Of a stretch of DNA of 64,000 bases, positions 1-7,967 are shown piece by piece. Position numbers and translations under genes: made by a program. Source of the DNA: Halobacillus litoralis. Lineage in GTDB: Bacteria; Bacillota; Bacilli; Bacillales; Halobacillaceae. Location: assembly GCF_009856355.1 (NCBI RefSeq), contig NZ_WMEW01000001.1:248001-312000 (forward strand), given 5' to 3'. Each line of letters opens with the position of its first letter. The stretch's first letter is position 1. The notes beneath the pieces were generated by a model. It saw nothing but the letters and a program-made list of their open reading frames with translations. It was not told the DNA's origin and searched no databases.

Positions 1-29
1 AGATGGAACAAACGGAGAAGTTACCATAC

Positions 30-1358
30 ATGAACGAAGTTAATACAAAGCTCATGCTTACAGCAGTTTTAACAGGAACCTTTTTGGTTCCTGTTAATTC
101 TACTATGATTTCTGTTGGTCTTCCCATCATTGCCAAGGATTTAGAAATCCCGTTAACCGAGGCGACGTGGATCGTGACCATCTATCTCATTATTATGGCT
201 GTCACCCAGCCTATTTCAGGAAAACTTGGGGATCAGTTTGGTAATAAAAAAGTAATGCTTACAGGATTCATCCTGTTTTTCTTCTCTTCTATAGCAGCCG
301 CGCTTTCAAGCGGACTTCTTCTCCTGATTCTATTCCGTTCCCTACAAGCATTAGGAGGCGCCCTGGCCACTCCCAATGCCACAGCTTTAATCCGGAAGGC
401 TCTTCCGAAGGATCAGCTCAGCCGAGTGTTTGGATCATTCGGACTCGCCATGGGCTTAGGCGCAGCAATCGGCCCCTTACTCGGCTCCATTCTCATTGAA
501 CAATTCGGGTGGGAGGCTATATTCTGGGTGAATATCCCTTTTTTGATTGTCTCTGTTATCCTCTCATGGTTGTTCATTCCTAAAATGAATAAACCTGTAG
601 AGCCGAAGAAGGTTGACTATATGGGGTCTTTATACTTAACCGTCTTTTTAACACTTTTCACCCTGTTTTTAACTCAAGGCCAATCGATAAACGTCTGGAC
701 GTTATCCACAGTCGTAGCTGCATTTTTTCTTTTTGTCAGGCAGGAGCAGCGTCACCCGTCACCGATCATTCAGTTCCAGCTGTTTCGTAATGAAGCCTTC
801 ACAAATTCAAATATGTTCATCTTTCTGAATAATTTTGTTATGTACAGCGTCATCCTGTTCATTCCCATTGTACTCAAGCGGTTCAACTTTGACTTGAATG
901 AAATTGGACTGCTTTTATTCGGGTTTTCATTGTCCATGTCTCTATCCTCCTGGTGGGGCGGCAGGTTAGCACAGAAGACAGGGAGACGGCAGGTTATTGC
1001 CTTTTCCTTTGGTTTAACTGCCATCGCGACAAGCTCATATTTCGGGTTTCACCCCTCTGTCTCTGATGTGTATGTATTTGCATCCCTGCTACTGGGCGGT
1101 TTCGCGTCCGGCCTCGGTGTAGCGTCTATGCAGACGATGAACATGGAAGCTGTTCCGAAAGAAAAAGCAGGTACTGCTTCCGGCATTTACTCCACCTTCC
1201 GCTATATGGGAGGAATGCTTGCTTCTGCTTTGGTTAGTCTCTTTTCTGGAGATCATGTTCTCTACATACTCCTTGGCATAGCTGCTTTATTTGGGCTTTT
1301 GTTAAGCGTACGGGGAACACGATTTTCTTTTGGTGTACGTACCGAGCCGAAAAGTTGA
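30..1358 (+). CDS. MFS transporter, DHA2 (EmrB/QacA-like) family
   Basis: Predicted proton-coupled efflux permease in the cytoplasmic membrane. The roughly 442-residue protein is almost entirely hydrophobic helices, with the MFS loop signature LGDQFGNKK after the second helix and the motif-C-like GLGAAIGPLLG further on, as in 14-helix multidrug exporters. An ATG at 3 is in frame, but GGAGAAG at 14-20 is correctly spaced for the ATG at 30, so I prefer that start; the window edge prevents checking what lies upstream. Substrate cannot be told from sequence. No co-directional partner follows closely, so it is probably a single gene or the end of an operon outside the window. Confidence 0.85.
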   Translation: MNEVNTKLMLTAVLTGTFLVPVNSTMISVGLPIIAKDLEIPLTEATWIVTIYLIIMAVTQPISGKLGDQFGNKKVMLTGFILFFFSSIAAALSSGLLLLILFRSLQALGGALATPNATALIRKALPKDQLSRVFGSFGLAMGLGAAIGPLLGSILIEQFGWEAIFWVNIPFLIVSVILSWLFIPKMNKPVEPKKVDYMGSLYLTVFLTLFTLFLTQGQSINVWTLSTVVAAFFLFVRQEQRHPSPIIQFQLFRNEAFTNSNMFIFLNNFVMYSVILFIPIVLKRFNFDLNEIGLLLFGFSLSMSLSSWWGGRLAQKTGRRQVIAFSFGLTAIATSSYFGFHPSVSDVYVFASLLLGGFASGLGVASMQTMNMEAVPKEKAGTASGIYSTFRYMGGMLASALVSLFSGDHVLYILLGIAALFGLLLSVRGTRFSFGVRTEPKS

Positions 1359-1390
1359 ATCAAATAACCGTTGAAAGTTATTGTTACCAT

Positions 1391-1449
1391 CCCCGTCCAT
1401 CCCGGCAAATGAAAGACACATGGTTTGGACGGGGGAAATGATCCAAACC
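1391..1449 (+). other. Two overlapping, mutually exclusive hairpins in intergenic gap
   Basis: The gap from 1359 to 1746 carries no convincing gene. It holds CCCCGTCC (1391-1398) complementary to GGACGGGG (1427-1434), and GGTTTGGA (1422-1429) complementary to TCCAAACC (1442-1449). The two right/left arms share bases 1427-1429, so the stems cannot form together. Whether this is a terminator of the transporter, a leader of the lipoprotein gene, or chance is not decided; no T-run follows. Confidence 0.3.
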
Positions 1450-1746
1450 AGGGTCTCCAATCCCCCTTGCTCTTCTGCAACAGCATCCCCTTTCCTCATG
1501 AAATCCCAAAACAATGATGAGGCAACAGACAAAGGATCTTATTCTATTTTTTACCATTTTTTTCTAGAAGTGTCTCGAAATGTTTTGGTCATTCTTATCG
1601 AAAAATCTGGAATACTTCCGAAAACCATTTTCCAATACTAAACAAAAATTGAACGGACGAATATGCTCCCCTTGTGATCCATACAATGACTTTGTAGCAT
1701 TCATGGATTATATGAAAAATCAAATATGAGGATGGGGGAGGGTGCT

Positions 1747-2529
1747 GTGTTCAAAAGATTTTCTACTTATGTACTGCTAATACTAACCAGTACTTTAACA
1801 GCAGGCTGTGGAGTGACAGACTGGGTAAGTTCCAACGAAATGAAGCCTGAGGAAATTATTCAATCCGCCCAAATAAATATGCAGCAACTGGAATCCATAC
1901 GTACGGAAGGCACATCCGTTTTAGAAGGAAATCTATTAGGCTCCTCTTTTGAATATCAAATGCATACAGTTTCGCAATCGAAATTAAAGAAAGGCTCACC
2001 TGTAGAAACCTATATGGAAACTTCGATGCTGGGTGAGGGCATACCAGAAAGGACAGAAACCATTTATTTCAGCGATACTCAATACGGGGCCTACAATCCT
2101 TCCACCTCTTCCTGGGATATCACTGATTTCACTGCGGAAGATCAAGCAACTGTGCAATTATTCCTATCTTCCTTTGATCCTTCCAGCTCCCTTAACAAAT
2201 ATGCCGATTCCAAGATCAAACAAGACCTAAAAATCATTGGAAAAGAAGATGTGAATGGGGTTTCGTGTATCGGTATTTCCATTGAGACCGACGCAGACGA
2301 ACTGATCAAAGACATGACGCCCGCTTTAACAGCAATAGCAGGCGAATCGATGAATTTAGCAGCTTCTATTGCCGGTGGAATGGTGAAGGATATCAATCTG
2401 GAATACTGGATAGGAGAAGCTGACAGTCTCGTATATGGGATGAACATGGAGCTTACAACTCCCTTTGGAAACTACCATTCCGATGTAAAGGTGTATGACC
2501 ACAACGAACCTTTTGAATTACCAAAATAA
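1747..2529 (+). CDS. Lipoprotein, LolA/LppX-like or DUF6612-like
   Basis: Secreted, lipid-anchored protein of about 260 residues. An in-frame ATG exists at 1726, but GGGGGAGG at 1734-1741 lies just before a GTG at 1747, and starting there gives a clean signal peptide (MFKRFSTYVLLILTSTL) ending in the lipobox TAGC. The mature part begins with an acidic helix, then alternating beta strands with EGTSVLEG and later a DxxLEYWIGEADSLVYGM-like stretch, as in the half-barrel LolA/LppX fold that binds hydrophobic ligands. Family assignment is from fold-like pattern only; a specific ligand cannot be named. It appears monocistronic. Confidence 0.7.
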   Translation: MFKRFSTYVLLILTSTLTAGCGVTDWVSSNEMKPEEIIQSAQINMQQLESIRTEGTSVLEGNLLGSSFEYQMHTVSQSKLKKGSPVETYMETSMLGEGIPERTETIYFSDTQYGAYNPSTSSWDITDFTAEDQATVQLFLSSFDPSSSLNKYADSKIKQDLKIIGKEDVNGVSCIGISIETDADELIKDMTPALTAIAGESMNLAASIAGGMVKDINLEYWIGEADSLVYGMNMELTTPFGNYHSDVKVYDHNEPFELPK

Positions 2530-2767
2530 AGGCAGAAGCATCTGGTACGGGAAGGAGTGATGGGTACTTTCAAGCGGGATTATGAACGTTAGGTATCCGC
2601 AGGAACCATCGGAGAATGGCTGATGGATGAATTGATAGGTGCCTTCATTTTTCTCGTGAAATCCCCTTAGAATTGAAAGAATCGGCAAACCCTGCTGTCA
2701 AAGCGATTCACACGTTCACCACCAGTCACAGAATACAATTAATTTTCTCACTTTTCTATAAAATGCA
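2530..2767. other. Intergenic gap with no gene seen
   Basis: Between the lipoprotein stop and the riboswitch promoter I see no convincing coding frame, RNA gene or terminator. Short open stretches are broken by stops in all frames. It could hold a decayed gene, but nothing recognisable remains. Confidence 0.4.
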
Positions 2768-2796
2768 TTGACACCTTTCCTTCACCCTGCTAACAT
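2768..2796 (+). promoter_or_regulatory. SigA-type promoter of the S-box operon
   Basis: TTGACA at 2768-2773 and TAACAT at 2791-2796 are separated by exactly 17 bases, close to the vegetative consensus. The predicted transcript start near 2803 places both downstream riboswitches in the leader. Confidence 0.75.
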
Positions 2797-2823
2797 GGCA
2801 CTTAACCAAATAAAGGAAGAACA

Positions 2824-2925
2824 TCTTATCCAGAGAGGTGGAGGGACTGGCCCTGTGAAACCCGGCAACCGCTATATTGATAGCAAGGTGCCAAATCCTA
2901 CTGAGTGAATGCTCAGGAAGATAAG
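2824..2925 (+). ncRNA. SAM-I (S-box) riboswitch aptamer 1
   Basis: Matches the S-box core: P1 strand CTTATC (2824-2829) pairs with GATAAG (2920-2925); between them are the conserved AGAGAGGTGGAGGGACTGG, the CCCGGCAACC segment and AAGGTGCCAA joining region. S-boxes bind S-adenosylmethionine and turn transcription off when it is plentiful. It is followed by a terminator at 2943-2976 and sits directly upstream of a second S-box. Confidence 0.93.
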
Positions 2926-2942
2926 AGATGCCCACAATCTCT

Positions 2943-2976
2943 AACCTCTCTATCTTTGATGGAGAGGTTTTATATT
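2943..2976 (+). terminator. Riboswitch 1 intrinsic terminator
   Basis: AACCTCTC (2943-2950) pairs with GAGAGGTT (2962-2969), followed by TTATATTTAT. A short competing AGAGAT/ATCTCT hairpin lies between the aptamer and this stem. This is the expected expression platform of S-box 1. Confidence 0.8.
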
Positions 2977-2997
2977 TATCCAATTGCATACTGATTT

Positions 2998-3101
2998 CTT
3001 ATCCAGAGAGGCAGAGGGACTGGCCCGTTGACGCCCGGCAACCAGCAAGCAACAGCTTGAAAAGGTGCTAATTCCTGCAGGAGATGATCCTGGAAGATAA
3101 G
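2998..3101 (+). ncRNA. SAM-I (S-box) riboswitch aptamer 2
   Basis: Second S-box about 70 bases after the first: P1 CTTATC (2998-3003; extendable to TTCTTATC) pairs with GATAAG (3096-3101; GATAAGAA). The core AGAGAGGCAGAGGGACTGG, GCCCGGCAACC and AAGGTGCTAATTCC are present. Its P3 and P4 arms differ in sequence from S-box 1, so it is not a fresh copy. Transcripts must pass both switches to reach the thiolase gene. Confidence 0.93.
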
Positions 3102-3109
3102 AAGAGCCG

Positions 3110-3150
3110 AGAGCCCTCTTCTTATTTTTGTGAAGAGGGCTCTTACTATT
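3110..3150 (+). terminator. Riboswitch 2 expression-platform hairpin
   Basis: AGAGCCCTCTTC (3110-3121) pairs with GAAGAGGGCTCT (3132-3143), a 12-bp stem. The following bases TTACTATTAT form a weak U-tract, so termination may be less efficient than at switch 1. The thiolase ribosome binding site is about 15 bases further on and is not inside the stem. Confidence 0.7.
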
Positions 3151-3174
3151 ATAAAAACAGGAGTTGTTCCATAT

Positions 3175-4329
3175 ATGACGACAGTACTTCTAGACGGCAT
3201 CCGCACCCCCTTCGGTAAATGGAAAGGGGCTTTGAAAAAGAAATCCGCAGCAGAACTTGGAAAGCATGCACTGAGCGCTCTATTAGAGAGAAACCCGGCC
3301 GCCAAACAAGCCGACGGTGTCCTGCTCGCCCAGGTGATTCAGGCGGGAGGCGGCCAAAACCCTGCGAGACAGGCCGCTTATCAAGCGGGGGTGGATATCG
3401 CTACACCCGCCATCACTCTGAACAATGTCTGTTTGGGAGGCATCGCTACAGTTGCCGACGCCTCCCGCAGGCTGCAATTGAAGGAAGGGGAGCTGTACAT
3501 CGTCGGCGGATTCGACTCGATGACGAATGCTCCTCATACCGCTCCTGTCCGGGCTTCCTCCGGACTTGGGCACAGCACGCTGAAGGACACCTTACTGAAC
3601 GACGGGTTGTGGTGCGCCTTGAGCGATGTGTCGATGGGGGCTCTGACCGATGAGAAAAACCGCTCCTTCGACATCAGCCGGGAGGAACAAGATGAATACG
3701 CCGCCCTTTCCCAGCAGCGGGCAGCGGACGCTCAGGAAAATGGCTGGCTGGAGCCGGAAATAAGTCCTTTTACTGAACGACTCGCAGAAGATGAAGGCAT
3801 CCGTAAAGGGACGACAGCCGAAAAATTATCGAATCTCTCTCCCGCCTTTTCACGCGAAGGCACGATCACTGCAGGCAATGCCTCTCAAATGACGGACGGG
3901 GCGAGCGTTGGGATCGTTACCACGAAGGAAAAAGCGGAAGCCCTCGGCCAACAGCCGCTGGCGGAAATCATCGACTGGTCAGAGATTGCCGGACCGGATC
4001 CGAGTTTACAAACGAAGCCATCACAGGCCATTCAGAAGCTGTTAGACAAACACCAATTGACCACGGACGATATCGATTTGTTTGAAATCAATGAAGCCTT
4101 TGCCAGTGTCGTGATTGCCAGCTGCCGGGAGCTTGGAATTGGTTATGACCGCGTCAATGTGAACGGCGGCGCGATCGCTCTCGGCCACCCTTTAGGCGGG
4201 ACTGGCTTCCGACTCGTTCTGACGCTTGCCCATGAACTGAAACGACGCGGCGGAGGGAAAGGCATCGCTTCCCTTTGCGGCGGTGGCGGCCAGGGGATGG
4301 CCCTGTTGATCGACGTTCCCCATTCATAA
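3175..4329 (+). CDS. Acetyl-CoA acetyltransferase (thiolase)
   Basis: Condenses two acetyl-CoA to acetoacetyl-CoA or cleaves 3-ketoacyl-CoA. The 384-residue protein has all thiolase catalytic elements: nucleophilic cysteine 86 in NNVCLGG, NEAFA, the [14 protein letters not shown] histidine loop, and the second cysteine in [14 protein letters not shown] in place of the commoner VCxSG is slightly unusual. The start at ATG 3175 is chosen because GGAG (3160-3163) precedes it and the thiolase fold begins at once; an upstream GTG at 3130 lies inside the riboswitch hairpin. First gene of an operon controlled by two SAM-I riboswitches, so it should be expressed when SAM is low. Confidence 0.9.
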   Translation: MTTVLLDGIRTPFGKWKGALKKKSAAELGKHALSALLERNPAAKQADGVLLAQVIQAGGGQNPARQAAYQAGVDIATPAITLNNVCLGGIATVADASRRLQLKEGELYIVGGFDSMTNAPHTAPVRASSGLGHSTLKDTLLNDGLWCALSDVSMGALTDEKNRSFDISREEQDEYAALSQQRAADAQENGWLEPEISPFTERLAEDEGIRKGTTAEKLSNLSPAFSREGTITAGNASQMTDGASVGIVTTKEKAEALGQQPLAEIIDWSEIAGPDPSLQTKPSQAIQKLLDKHQLTTDDIDLFEINEAFASVVIASCRELGIGYDRVNVNGGAIALGHPLGGTGFRLVLTLAHELKRRGGGKGIASLCGGGGQGMALLIDVPHS

Positions 4330-4349
4330 TTCGAAAGGAGACAAGTCCC

Positions 4350-6293
4350 ATGAATACACCTATTACAGCTCAGCGTTCCCCTTACCTGTGGGAACCATCA
4401 AACGAACGAATCGAACAGTCGCATATCAAAGCTTTTGCTGACTATACCAATCAGGCGCTCTTCCCTTATGAACGGTTCCACCGCTGGTCCGTTTCCCACC
4501 TTTCCGAGTTTTGGTCAGCCGTATGGGATTACGCAGGGATCATTGGAGAAAAGGGAGACCGTGTGTTTGTTCCCGGTCCTTCGATGCCGGATAGTGCATG
4601 GTTTCCGGACGCCCGCTTGAATTTCGCTGAAAACCTGCTGCGCGGTTCGCTTGACCGGATCGCGGCCTATGAAGCAAATGAGGAAGGTCTTAACCGAAGT
4701 ATCACGCTGCAGGAACTGAAACAATCCGTGGCCAAAGCCCAGGAAGGGTTCAAACAATTGGGTGTTCAGGAAGGTGACTGTGTCGCCGGCATCACGACGA
4801 ACGATATTCAGGGGCTCGTCGCTCTGCTTGCTACGACATCATTAGGCGCCACCTGGACATCCTGCTCCCCGGACTTCGGAACAAAAGGAATCGTCGACCG
4901 CATTGGTCAGGTGAAACCGAAAGTATTGATCGCGGCACTCTCCTATCAATACAAGCAGAAACCCTTCGATATCGAAGATAAAATCAAACAGACGACCGAG
5001 CACCTGGAAGGACTCTCCGCGGTCGTCACGTTCGGAGGAGAAACGTCGATCGAAGGCATCTCCACTCTATCCTGGGAGGAATTGTGCCGCAATGAAGCCG
5101 AAGAGCCAGTGTTTCAATCAGTTTCTTTTAACCATCCCCTTTATATTTTATATACATCCGGAACGACGGGTCTTCCGAAAGCGATCGTCCATTCTGTCGG
5201 AGGCACCCTCCTGCAGCATGTGAAAGAACACCAGCTCCACTGTGATGTCCAGCAGGATGATGTGTTGTTCTGGTACACCAACACCGCCTGGATGATGTAT
5301 CCGTGGCTCGTTTCCGGACTCGCCAGTGAAGCGGCCATCCTGTTGTATGACGGCTCTCCCGTAAGAAAGGATTCCCTCACCCATTTGTGGGACATTGCGG
5401 ATGAAGCCGGCATCACCCATTTCGGCACAAGCCCGAAATATTTAGACACACTGATGAAGGCAGGCGTTGATTTGAAAAGCAGTCATTCGCTTCACTCCTT
5501 GAAAAGTGTGCAATCGTGCGGGGCTCCCCTGGCACCCGAGCAGTACACCTGGATCTATCAAACCATCAAAGAGGATCTGTTCCTCGCTTCCATTTCCGGC
5601 GGAACGGAAATCATCGGCTGTTTCGTGATGGGCTCTCCTGTCCACCCTCTGAAGCAGGGCGAAATCGCCTGCAAAGCGTTAGGGATGGCCGTGGATGTCT
5701 TGGATGAGCGCGGCGCATCGGTTTACGAAGAGAAAGGCGACCTTGTGTGTACGAAACCATTCCCAAGCATGCCGCTCACCTTCTTCGGTGATGGCGGCGA
5801 AGAACGCTACAGGAAGAGCTACTTTTCCAAGCGGCCGGGGATTTGGACACACGGGGACTTAGCTGAACAAACCATCGATCAGTCCTTCATCATTTACGGA
5901 CGGGCGGATACGACCTTGAATCCCGGCGGCGTCCGGATCGGGACAGCAGAAATTTACGGGGTCGTGGATCATATCAAGGACATTCAAGACAGCGTCGTAT
6001 TCGGATTACCGAAGGATCATGATGAAGAAATCGTCCTCTGTATCATGACCGAGCAGCTGACAGAAGACTTGGCGAAAGACATCCGCGGACAGATCCGGAA
6101 GAAGGCTTCTCCACGCCACGTTCCGAAGCGGATTTATCAAGTGGAGGAGATCCCTCATACCATCAATGGAAAAAGAGTCGAAGGAGCAGCGAAAACGGCC
6201 GCTTTGGGAGAAGAAGTGAAGAATGAAGCTTCTCTGCGCAACCCATCCAGTCTGCAGGCGTTCCGCCAGCTCTCAGAAAGGACGTTCGTGTAA
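4350..6293 (+). CDS. Acetoacetate-CoA ligase (acetoacetyl-CoA synthetase)
   Basis: ANL-superfamily adenylating enzyme that activates acetoacetate, or a similar short oxo-acid, with ATP and CoA in the cytoplasm. The 647-residue length fits the family. Visible motifs are the P-loop [35 protein letters not shown] (A8 hinge) and the C-terminal catalytic lysine in [11 protein letters not shown]. The N-terminal ACAS_N-type segment is present. The start has AAAGGAG at 4334-4340. It lies 20 bases after the thiolase and its stop overlaps the next start (TAATG). The S-box control makes a non-classical substrate, perhaps sulfur-related, possible but unproven. Confidence 0.88.
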   Translation: MNTPITAQRSPYLWEPSNERIEQSHIKAFADYTNQALFPYERFHRWSVSHLSEFWSAVWDYAGIIGEKGDRVFVPGPSMPDSAWFPDARLNFAENLLRGSLDRIAAYEANEEGLNRSITLQELKQSVAKAQEGFKQLGVQEGDCVAGITTNDIQGLVALLATTSLGATWTSCSPDFGTKGIVDRIGQVKPKVLIAALSYQYKQKPFDIEDKIKQTTEHLEGLSAVVTFGGETSIEGISTLSWEELCRNEAEEPVFQSVSFNHPLYILYTSGTTGLPKAIVHSVGGTLLQHVKEHQLHCDVQQDDVLFWYTNTAWMMYPWLVSGLASEAAILLYDGSPVRKDSLTHLWDIADEAGITHFGTSPKYLDTLMKAGVDLKSSHSLHSLKSVQSCGAPLAPEQYTWIYQTIKEDLFLASISGGTEIIGCFVMGSPVHPLKQGEIACKALGMAVDVLDERGASVYEEKGDLVCTKPFPSMPLTFFGDGGEERYRKSYFSKRPGIWTHGDLAEQTIDQSFIIYGRADTTLNPGGVRIGTAEIYGVVDHIKDIQDSVVFGLPKDHDEEIVLCIMTEQLTEDLAKDIRGQIRKKASPRHVPKRIYQVEEIPHTINGKRVEGAAKTAALGEEVKNEASLRNPSSLQAFRQLSERTFV

Positions 6294-7453
6294 TGACCAC
6301 CGCCATAAAAGGGGCGATCACCGGCATCGGTGAATTGAAGCCCGTCCGTTATTCAGAAGGAAAAACCACCTTAAGCTTGATCGCAGAATCCGTCCGACTC
6401 GCCGTCCAGGATGCCGGCCTTTCCAAGGATGACATCGACGGCCTCCTCGTCGGACCTCAAGTCGGGGAGACACCGCAGCATGTGCCGGCAACGGTTTCCG
6501 AATACTTAGGAATCGATCCCACGATGTCCAACACCGTCGATCTCGGCGGAGCGACCGGGCCGGGGATGATCTGGAGAGCAGCCGCCGCCATCCAGGCAGG
6601 CATGTGTGAAACCGTCGTCTGTGTTTTGGCAAACAAAAATGAAAAAGGGGAAACACTACGCTCCCCCAACCGCAATCCGATCCGCGAATTTGATGTACCT
6701 TTTGGGGCTTCCGGAGCAAATACGTCCTATGCCCTGTTAAAACGACAGCACATGGAAGAATACGGATCCACTCAGGAAGACTTTGCAAGAATCGCTTGGT
6801 GGCACAGAAAAAATGCCCAGCTGAACCCGGATGCCATCTTTTATAATAAGCCGCTCGACCTTGAAGATATTTCCGCCTCTCCTATGATTTCCGATCCGCT
6901 TCACATGCTGGAAATCGTCATGCCTGTGGCCGGGGGAGCAGCCGTTGTGGTCACTTCTCCGGAGAAAGCAGTGAACGGGAAGCATAAGCCGGTCTACTTG
7001 AAAGGAGCGGGGGAAAAAATCACCCATCGCGCGGTCAGCCAGGCACCATCCCTGGACGCCCTGCCGTTCAACGCTTCCATTCCAAGAGCGCTGGAACAAG
7101 CCGGGACAAACGTGGAAGAGATCGACCTTTTCTCCCTGTATGACTGTTATACGAGCGTCGTCGCCATCACCCTGGAGAGTGCAGGATTGTGTAAGCCCGG
7201 GGAGTTCGGAGAGTTGGTCAAAAACCACAGCTTCGGCCATGACGGGGATTACCCCTTAAACACCCACGGCGGACAGCTGGGCTTCGGCCAGGCCGACCTG
7301 GCCGGCGGCATGTCCCATGTCGTAGAAGCCGTCCATCAATTGCGAGGCGAAGCCGGGAACCGTCAAATTCCGGATGCCGCACAGGCCCTTGTGACAGGAA
7401 ATGGCGCCACATTAAGTGAAACAACAGCCCTCGTGTTAGGAGGAGAACAATGA
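6293..7453 (+). CDS. Thiolase-like (SCP2/Ltp2-type) protein lacking catalytic cysteines
   Basis: 386-residue protein with the thiolase fold of the lipid-transfer/SCP-x group. Where true thiolases carry the nucleophilic cysteine this one reads TVDLGGATGPG (near residue 85), and the C-terminal CGGGxG loop reads GNGATLSE; both cysteines are therefore missing. The THGGQLGFGQ histidine loop is kept. Known relatives of this type, such as the steroid aldolase Ltp2, work as CoA-ester aldolases only together with a DUF35 protein, and the next gene is a DUF35 protein overlapping by four bases. I infer a two-subunit C-C lyase or acyltransferase; the substrate is unknown. Confidence 0.75.
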   Translation: MTTAIKGAITGIGELKPVRYSEGKTTLSLIAESVRLAVQDAGLSKDDIDGLLVGPQVGETPQHVPATVSEYLGIDPTMSNTVDLGGATGPGMIWRAAAAIQAGMCETVVCVLANKNEKGETLRSPNRNPIREFDVPFGASGANTSYALLKRQHMEEYGSTQEDFARIAWWHRKNAQLNPDAIFYNKPLDLEDISASPMISDPLHMLEIVMPVAGGAAVVVTSPEKAVNGKHKPVYLKGAGEKITHRAVSQAPSLDALPFNASIPRALEQAGTNVEEIDLFSLYDCYTSVVAITLESAGLCKPGEFGELVKNHSFGHDGDYPLNTHGGQLGFGQADLAGGMSHVVEAVHQLRGEAGNRQIPDAAQALVTGNGATLSETTALVLGGEQ

Positions 7454-7872
7454 GCCAGCAGCCAAACATTTCACTGCCCGGTCCAACGATCAACCCCATC
7501 AGCCAGCCTTTTTGGGAGAGCATCCAGGCCGGACATCTCAGCCTTCAGCAGTGTGACAAGTGTGAGCGGTGGGTCTTCTATCCCCGCGCACACTGTCCCC
7601 ACTGTTTTCATGATTCGTTAACATGGAAACAAGCATCCGGACGAGGCAAATTGAAAACTTGGAGCGTCATCCACCGTGCGGGGCATCCCGCCTGGCAGGC
7701 ACATACGCCTTATGTCGTCGGCGTCGTCGCCCTTGAAGAAGGACCTTCCTTATTAACGCACGTCCTGGTTGATGAAACCGCGTTAACTCATAACCTGAAC
7801 GTCGAAATCGACATCACTGACGTCGGTCCGCACCCCTTGCCATTCTTTAAAAAACAGGAGGAAACCACATGA
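7450..7872 (+). CDS. DUF35 Zn-ribbon/OB-fold protein
   Basis: 140-residue acyl-CoA-associated partner protein. The N-terminal rubredoxin-like zinc ribbon has CDKC and CPHC pairs (near residues 35-54), followed by an OB-fold whose KLKTWSVIHR strand is typical. DUF35 proteins bind thiolase-like enzymes and shuttle or position CoA intermediates. Start overlaps the previous stop (ATGA), and its own stop overlaps the start of the 31-residue ORF, so translation of all three is coupled. The function in this operon is presumably to complete the cysteine-less thiolase-like enzyme. Confidence 0.85.
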   Translation: MSQQPNISLPGPTINPISQPFWESIQAGHLSLQQCDKCERWVFYPRAHCPHCFHDSLTWKQASGRGKLKTWSVIHRAGHPAWQAHTPYVVGVVALEEGPSLLTHVLVDETALTHNLNVEIDITDVGPHPLPFFKKQEETT

Positions 7873-7964
7873 TCCTTACGTACTTCATCGCAGTGGCTCT
7901 ATTCTGGCTGCTCGGATTAATCCTATGGAAGAATTTCTACACAACGAAGAAAGGAGAACGTTAA
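7869..7964 (+). CDS. 31-residue membrane protein, symporter accessory subunit
   Basis: Small gene, preceded by a perfect AGGAGG at 7856-7861 seven bases from its ATG, overlapping the DUF35 stop and ending three bases before the symporter start. The product is one transmembrane helix (LTYFIAVALFWLLGLILW) with a short basic tail (TTKKGER). Tiny single-helix proteins encoded just upstream of sodium:solute symporters are known as symporter accessory proteins, and this fits by position and size. Sequence is too short for stronger proof. Confidence 0.75.
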   Translation: MILTYFIAVALFWLLGLILWKNFYTTKKGER

Positions 7965-7967
7965 CCG

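Noticed and set aside
1381..1641. Possible 86-residue gene in the gap after the MFS transporter
   Set aside because: No ribosome binding site, low-complexity product, and overlapping opposite-strand frames of similar length; more likely non-coding.
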